Below, piece by piece: positions 60,830 to 64,000 of a stretch of DNA of 64,000 nucleotides. The position numbers and the translations under genes are program-made. How positions within the stretch are numbered: position 1 is the first letter of the stretch; every line of letters begins with the position of its first letter. A model generated the notes under the pieces. That model was not told where the DNA came from. It made no database searches and saw only the letters and a list, made by a program, of their open reading frames with translations. This stretch comes from Megamerina dolium. Lineage: Eukaryota; Arthropoda; Insecta; Diptera; Megamerinidae. The stretch spans positions 112,082,018 through 112,146,017 of the forward strand of contig OY978525.1 in NCBI GenBank assembly GCA_963854835.1, given 5' to 3'.

Positions 60830-61970
60830 CAGAGTATCTACTCATTGCAGTTGATCATAAAAGTTTTATAGTTTCTCTGGCTCTTAAATTATATACCATC
60901 TTGATCTTGGTCTTCGCCTTGCCTTGGTGTTGAACGTTTAGGTTTTTCTTCTGCGCTCTCGTAGTGTCAATTCTTGTGACATGCCCTAGCCATCTTAATC
61001 GCTGCGCTTTGATGAAACGTATAACATTTTCGGCCTTTTTAAGTTAGTCTAGATCATTGCTCTACCTTATAAGCCACTCGTCATGATCTTTGATTGCTCT
61101 GAAAATTTTTCTCAGTTGCATAAGACTGGTCGCATGATGGTTTTGTACAGAGACAATTTTCTTTGCCTATTGAGCAGCTTTGATTTGATAAGTTTGATTA
61201 GTGACGCATATGACCTGTTAGCTGCTTGTATTCTCTCGTCGATAGTGAGGCTTATTGAGTTATCTCTATTCCCTTCAAAGCCTAAGTAAGTAAAAGCTTT
61301 TATGGTTTCATAAGAATATTGGTCAATTTTTATTAATTTTGATATTTGTTTATTTTTATTATTTTTGGACATAATCACATATTTCATTTTATCTTCGATG
61401 ATTTTAAAACCAATATGGCCAGCTGCTGTTTCAATATCAGCGTAGGTTTTGGAAAGGTTGTGGATGTTTTTGCTGACAATTGCAATGTCTTCTGCGTGTT
61501 TGGATATTTAAATAGTTCTCTTTAATATATGCCCAGTTCTTTTTACGTCATTTATTTCATCAATGGCACAGCACAACATTAGGTTGAGGATTGTGGATGA
61601 TAGCGTATCTCATTGTCTTACTCCAGTTTTATTATAATTCTTGAGGATACAGACTTACTGTCTTCTTATATCATTACTTTTGATATATTTTCTCGCAAAG
61701 ACATCATTACTATTCTAATCAGTTTTTCTGGAATTTTAAAGGGTGTTTAAAATCAATAAACAAAACACTTCTCCATGAATTGTTTGAGGGAAAACATTTG
61801 ATCTACTGTTGATCTTGTAAGTCGAAATACGCATTGATATGTTGGAAGAATTATTTTTGTGTGGTCTATGGGTCTCCTGTTCACAATCCTTGCGAATAAA
61901 TTTGTACCTCGTGTTGAGGAGGGAAATTCCGCTATAGATTTTGCAATTTGTTTCTTTGCCATTTTTGAGA
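60830..61970 (-). mobile_element. Degenerate RTE-like LINE, reverse transcriptase and connection region
   Basis: Near the 5' side of the minus strand, YQCVFRLTRSTVDQMFSLKQFMEKCF matches the YQCGFR.G.STVDQIFTLRQ block of the reverse transcriptase. Towards the 3' side, KYVIMSKNNKNKQISKLI and TYLGFEGNRDNSISLTIDERIQAANRSYASLIKLIKSK...LYKTIMRPVLCN match the region just after the catalytic YADD. The YADD segment itself is lost to frame breaks around 61500-61600. A different subfamily from the 24721 copy. Confidence 0.8.
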
Positions 61971-62769
61971 ATGTGTTTTATTCATCCAGATCAATGTTAT
62001 TAGGTGATAAATATGCTACGTTTAATTGTGATAAAACAGATGTGGGTAAAACAATTGACATTGAAATAACTTTTGAAAAAGTGAAACTGTAAATATATTC
62101 AATCCTGGATTTTTAACTTAGGGCAATCTAATTAGTGCGTCTTTGATAAAAATTTCAGCCGAACTAATATTTAAGTTATTTTGTACATTAGAAATTTGGA
62201 CAGTATTAAAAACAACTATAACAAATATAAGAATATAAGAATTGGCCAATTTCGAAGAGCAAAACTTTTGTGGCATCAATATTTCTTAGAACTGATTCTG
62301 AGCTTTATGGGAACTTTTTTCGTTCTTTTTTTTTTCATTCATGATTAAAACCATATTAAGTATTTTAAATAACATTTTAAGTGTTTTACAATTAATTTTC
62401 TTCATAAATTTGTTTTTATACTTTTATATGCAGAAACATTTTTTAACTTGACTACACCATATTTATCAAGTGTTTTTGACAGCCACATATGTATATTGTA
62501 AATAAAAAGAGATGAATGGCATTCCTTTTAGCACCAATATTTCATAGTTTTTAAATTATTAACTTTCAATTTAAAAAAATGTGATATTTGCTAAACAAAG
62601 CAAATATTTCAATACATTACACTTCCGGTTTCAACCTAACCTCACAAATTGGTTGGTTGGTTGGATGGTTGGATGTATTGTCACCTTCTCATTTCAGTAC
62701 TGATAAATACGTTCTATTTCTAAGAGAATAATATTCATTTCGTTTGGTTAAGTAATACAGTTTAATAGG

Positions 62770-62812
62770 TTAGGTTAGGTTATGTGGCTGTCCTCTCTCT
62801 CTCTCTCTCTGA
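62770..62812 (+). repeat. TAGGT and CT simple repeats at the SINE tail
   Basis: TAGGTTAGGTTAGGTTATG is followed by a CT run of about 17 bases. The CT run (GA on the minus strand) forms the 3' end of the neighbouring SINE. The TTAGG-like bases resemble the insect telomere unit but are too few to mean that. Confidence 0.6.
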
Positions 62813-63120
62813 GAGGTCGCACTTAGGCCAGAAAGGCCCATTGTGATACCACCGAGATTCTTTTCCAATTCTGTTGTGCGTATTAAATTTGGAGAGCATT
62901 AGAAGGGACCTACTTTTATTAGCCGGTTCCGAACGACAGAGCTCTTGTGACATCACTATAATTTAGTTTTGTCACAGAGCTCTTTCAAGAAGCATTTTTG
63001 GCAAATTGTTACTGCCGGAAAAATTACCAATTCTGGCCGGCAAGTGGGTACCATGTGGGGATTGAACCCACGGCCTACAAATGAGAAGGCCAACACACTA
63101 AGCACTAAGCTACGGCAGCC
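62795..63120 (-). mobile_element. tRNA-derived SINE with recognisable A and B boxes
   Basis: Read on the minus strand from 63120, GGCTGCCGTAGCTTAGTGCT contains an A-box (63112-63102), and GTGGGTTCAATCCCC contains a B-box (GGGTTCAATCC, 63069-63059), spaced as in RNA polymerase III internal promoters. A GGCCT...AGGCC stem sits where the anticodon arm would be, but the acceptor stem does not close, so it is a SINE head and not a functional tRNA. The body continues through CCGGCCAG...AACAATTTGCC and CGTTCGGAACCGGCTA to a GA-rich tail near 62795. A second, headless copy lies at 45237-45460. Confidence 0.75.
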
Positions 63121-63589
63121 ACACACACACAGTTTAGTAGAGTATTTATATTCTATTTTAGAGAACTCTACGAATTCTACCTTGCATTCCATAAGTCTGA
63201 AAATTCACAGATTAAATGAATTGCCCGTTTCTCATTCCTCCGGTTGTTTGTGAGAATTGTTATGCGGCATGTTCATTCTAATTAAATGCTCGTCAAAATT
63301 CTATGATGACTGCTATTAGTTTTTATGCATACTTCAGATTATTATTAAATATTTTTTATCTAATCGCTTACAATTATATTTCAACCATAGCGCTCGCGTC
63401 GACCCTGCATCCCATTATGCATTCCCCATCTTTGATAGAGTATTTTCACATTTGTGGTGGAATTTACAATTTCTAAGCTTGATGAAATTAGGATTTACGA
63501 AATTTTGAATCTTATCTTTTTCTCATAGCAATATTCGTATTGATGTACATAATTTGAGTGATGATTCTTGCATTTACTACTAATCAAAA

Positions 63590-64000
63590 ATTTTATTCCA
63601 AGCGCTGCCCGGTTACCCAACACTTGGTCCTTCCAACGGAGGTTTGGTCTTCCTCTTCTTCGGCGTTTTCCAGCAGGTGCTGAATTAAATACCCTCTACG
63701 CTGGAGCGTCTTCTTCCATTCGCTCGACACTACCTAGCCATCGCCACCGCTGAATTTTGATTCGCCTGACTATGTCAATGTCAGCGTGTAGCTCATACAG
63801 CTCGTTGTTGTACCTTATTCGATACTCCCCATCAACGCAAATAGATCCGAAGATTCTGCGCAGAATGTTTCTCTCGAAAACCCCAAGCATTCTCTCATCC
63901 ATGGTGGAAATTGTCCAGGTTTCTGTACTATATGTTAGGACAGGAATAAAGAGAGACTTGTACAGTGCTATTTGCGATCTTTGAGAGAGGGCTTGACTAC
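63590..64000 (-). mobile_element. RTE-like LINE 3' region, cut by the window edge
   Basis: On the minus strand, SLYSCPNI and TWTISTMDERMLGVFERNILRRIFGS, YRIRYNNELYELHADIDIVRRI, RWRWLGSVERMEEDAPA, then RRRRPNLRWKDQVLG, form the standard C-terminal region of RTE-type polyproteins, upstream of and including the tail seen at 3602 and 14635. The 3' end lies near 63590; the element continues past 64000. Confidence 0.8.

Noticed and set aside
62769..62784. TTAGG-like repeats suggesting telomeric DNA
   Set aside because: Only three units are present, flies lack TTAGG telomeres, and the motif sits at a SINE tail.
63059..63120. A tRNA gene
   Set aside because: A and B boxes are present but the acceptor stem does not pair and SINE body sequence follows; a second, headless copy of the body exists.

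Overview
This window is eukaryotic nuclear DNA from a higher fly, most likely a tephritid fruit fly (Bactrocera/Zeugodacus/Ceratitis type). That is inferred from two genes that match Drosophila proteins closely but are interrupted differently, from very AT-rich intergenic DNA, and from the density of mariner and LINE remnants. It holds two certain protein-coding genes, one probable small secreted-protein gene, one doubtful transposase-derived gene, and a large amount of transposon debris. I see no rRNA gene, no true tRNA gene, no CRISPR array and no bacterial-type operon.

Left part (1-18,100). Jra (c-Jun/AP-1) runs on the + strand in three exons (39-470, 534-717, 1199-1539; 318 aa). Its stop codon is followed, in the same frame, by another 208 sense codons with coding-like composition (1540-2166). 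This is a candidate stop-codon readthrough extension and the most interesting signal here. After 4 kb of LINE and mariner remnants and 4.6 kb of AT-rich DNA comes staufen (stau) on the - strand, tail-to-tail with Jra. It has seven coding exons (18005 down to 10912; 1145 aa), all splice phases agree, and all five dsRNA-binding domains are present. Its 3.3-kb first coding intron carries a LINE tail, a dead mariner, and a degenerate tandem array with a period of about 150 bp.

Middle (18,100-45,500). An intact ORF made only of the mariner paired-type DNA-binding domain lies at 20391-20792. LINE tails lie at 22990-23625 and 24721-25715. Two copies of one Tc1/mariner-like element lie at 29160 and 32100; the second was itself hit by a poly(A)-tailed retroposed insert with a 10-bp target duplication. 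A near-perfect inverted repeat (two 1257-bp arms around a 788-bp spacer) covers 33561-36862. A TATA-preceded 118-aa secreted-protein gene lies at 40041-40397. Two more mariners follow, one with perfect terminal inverted repeats, then a TTAA-flanked element nested in a tRNA-derived SINE.

Right part (45,500-64,000). This holds only transposon remnants (Tc1/mariner, two further TTAA-bounded piggyBac-like elements, RTE-like LINE pieces, a SINE with a recognisable tRNA head), simple repeats, and a possible + strand transcription start near 56.23 kb. Jra and Stau have no known joint pathway: Jra is a JNK-responsive transcription factor and Stau is an mRNA-localising dsRNA-binding protein. Their adjacency reflects genome arrangement rather than an operon. 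Exon limits were set by hand from splice consensus and reading phase; LINE and transposon family names are recalled from protein motifs and were not searched.
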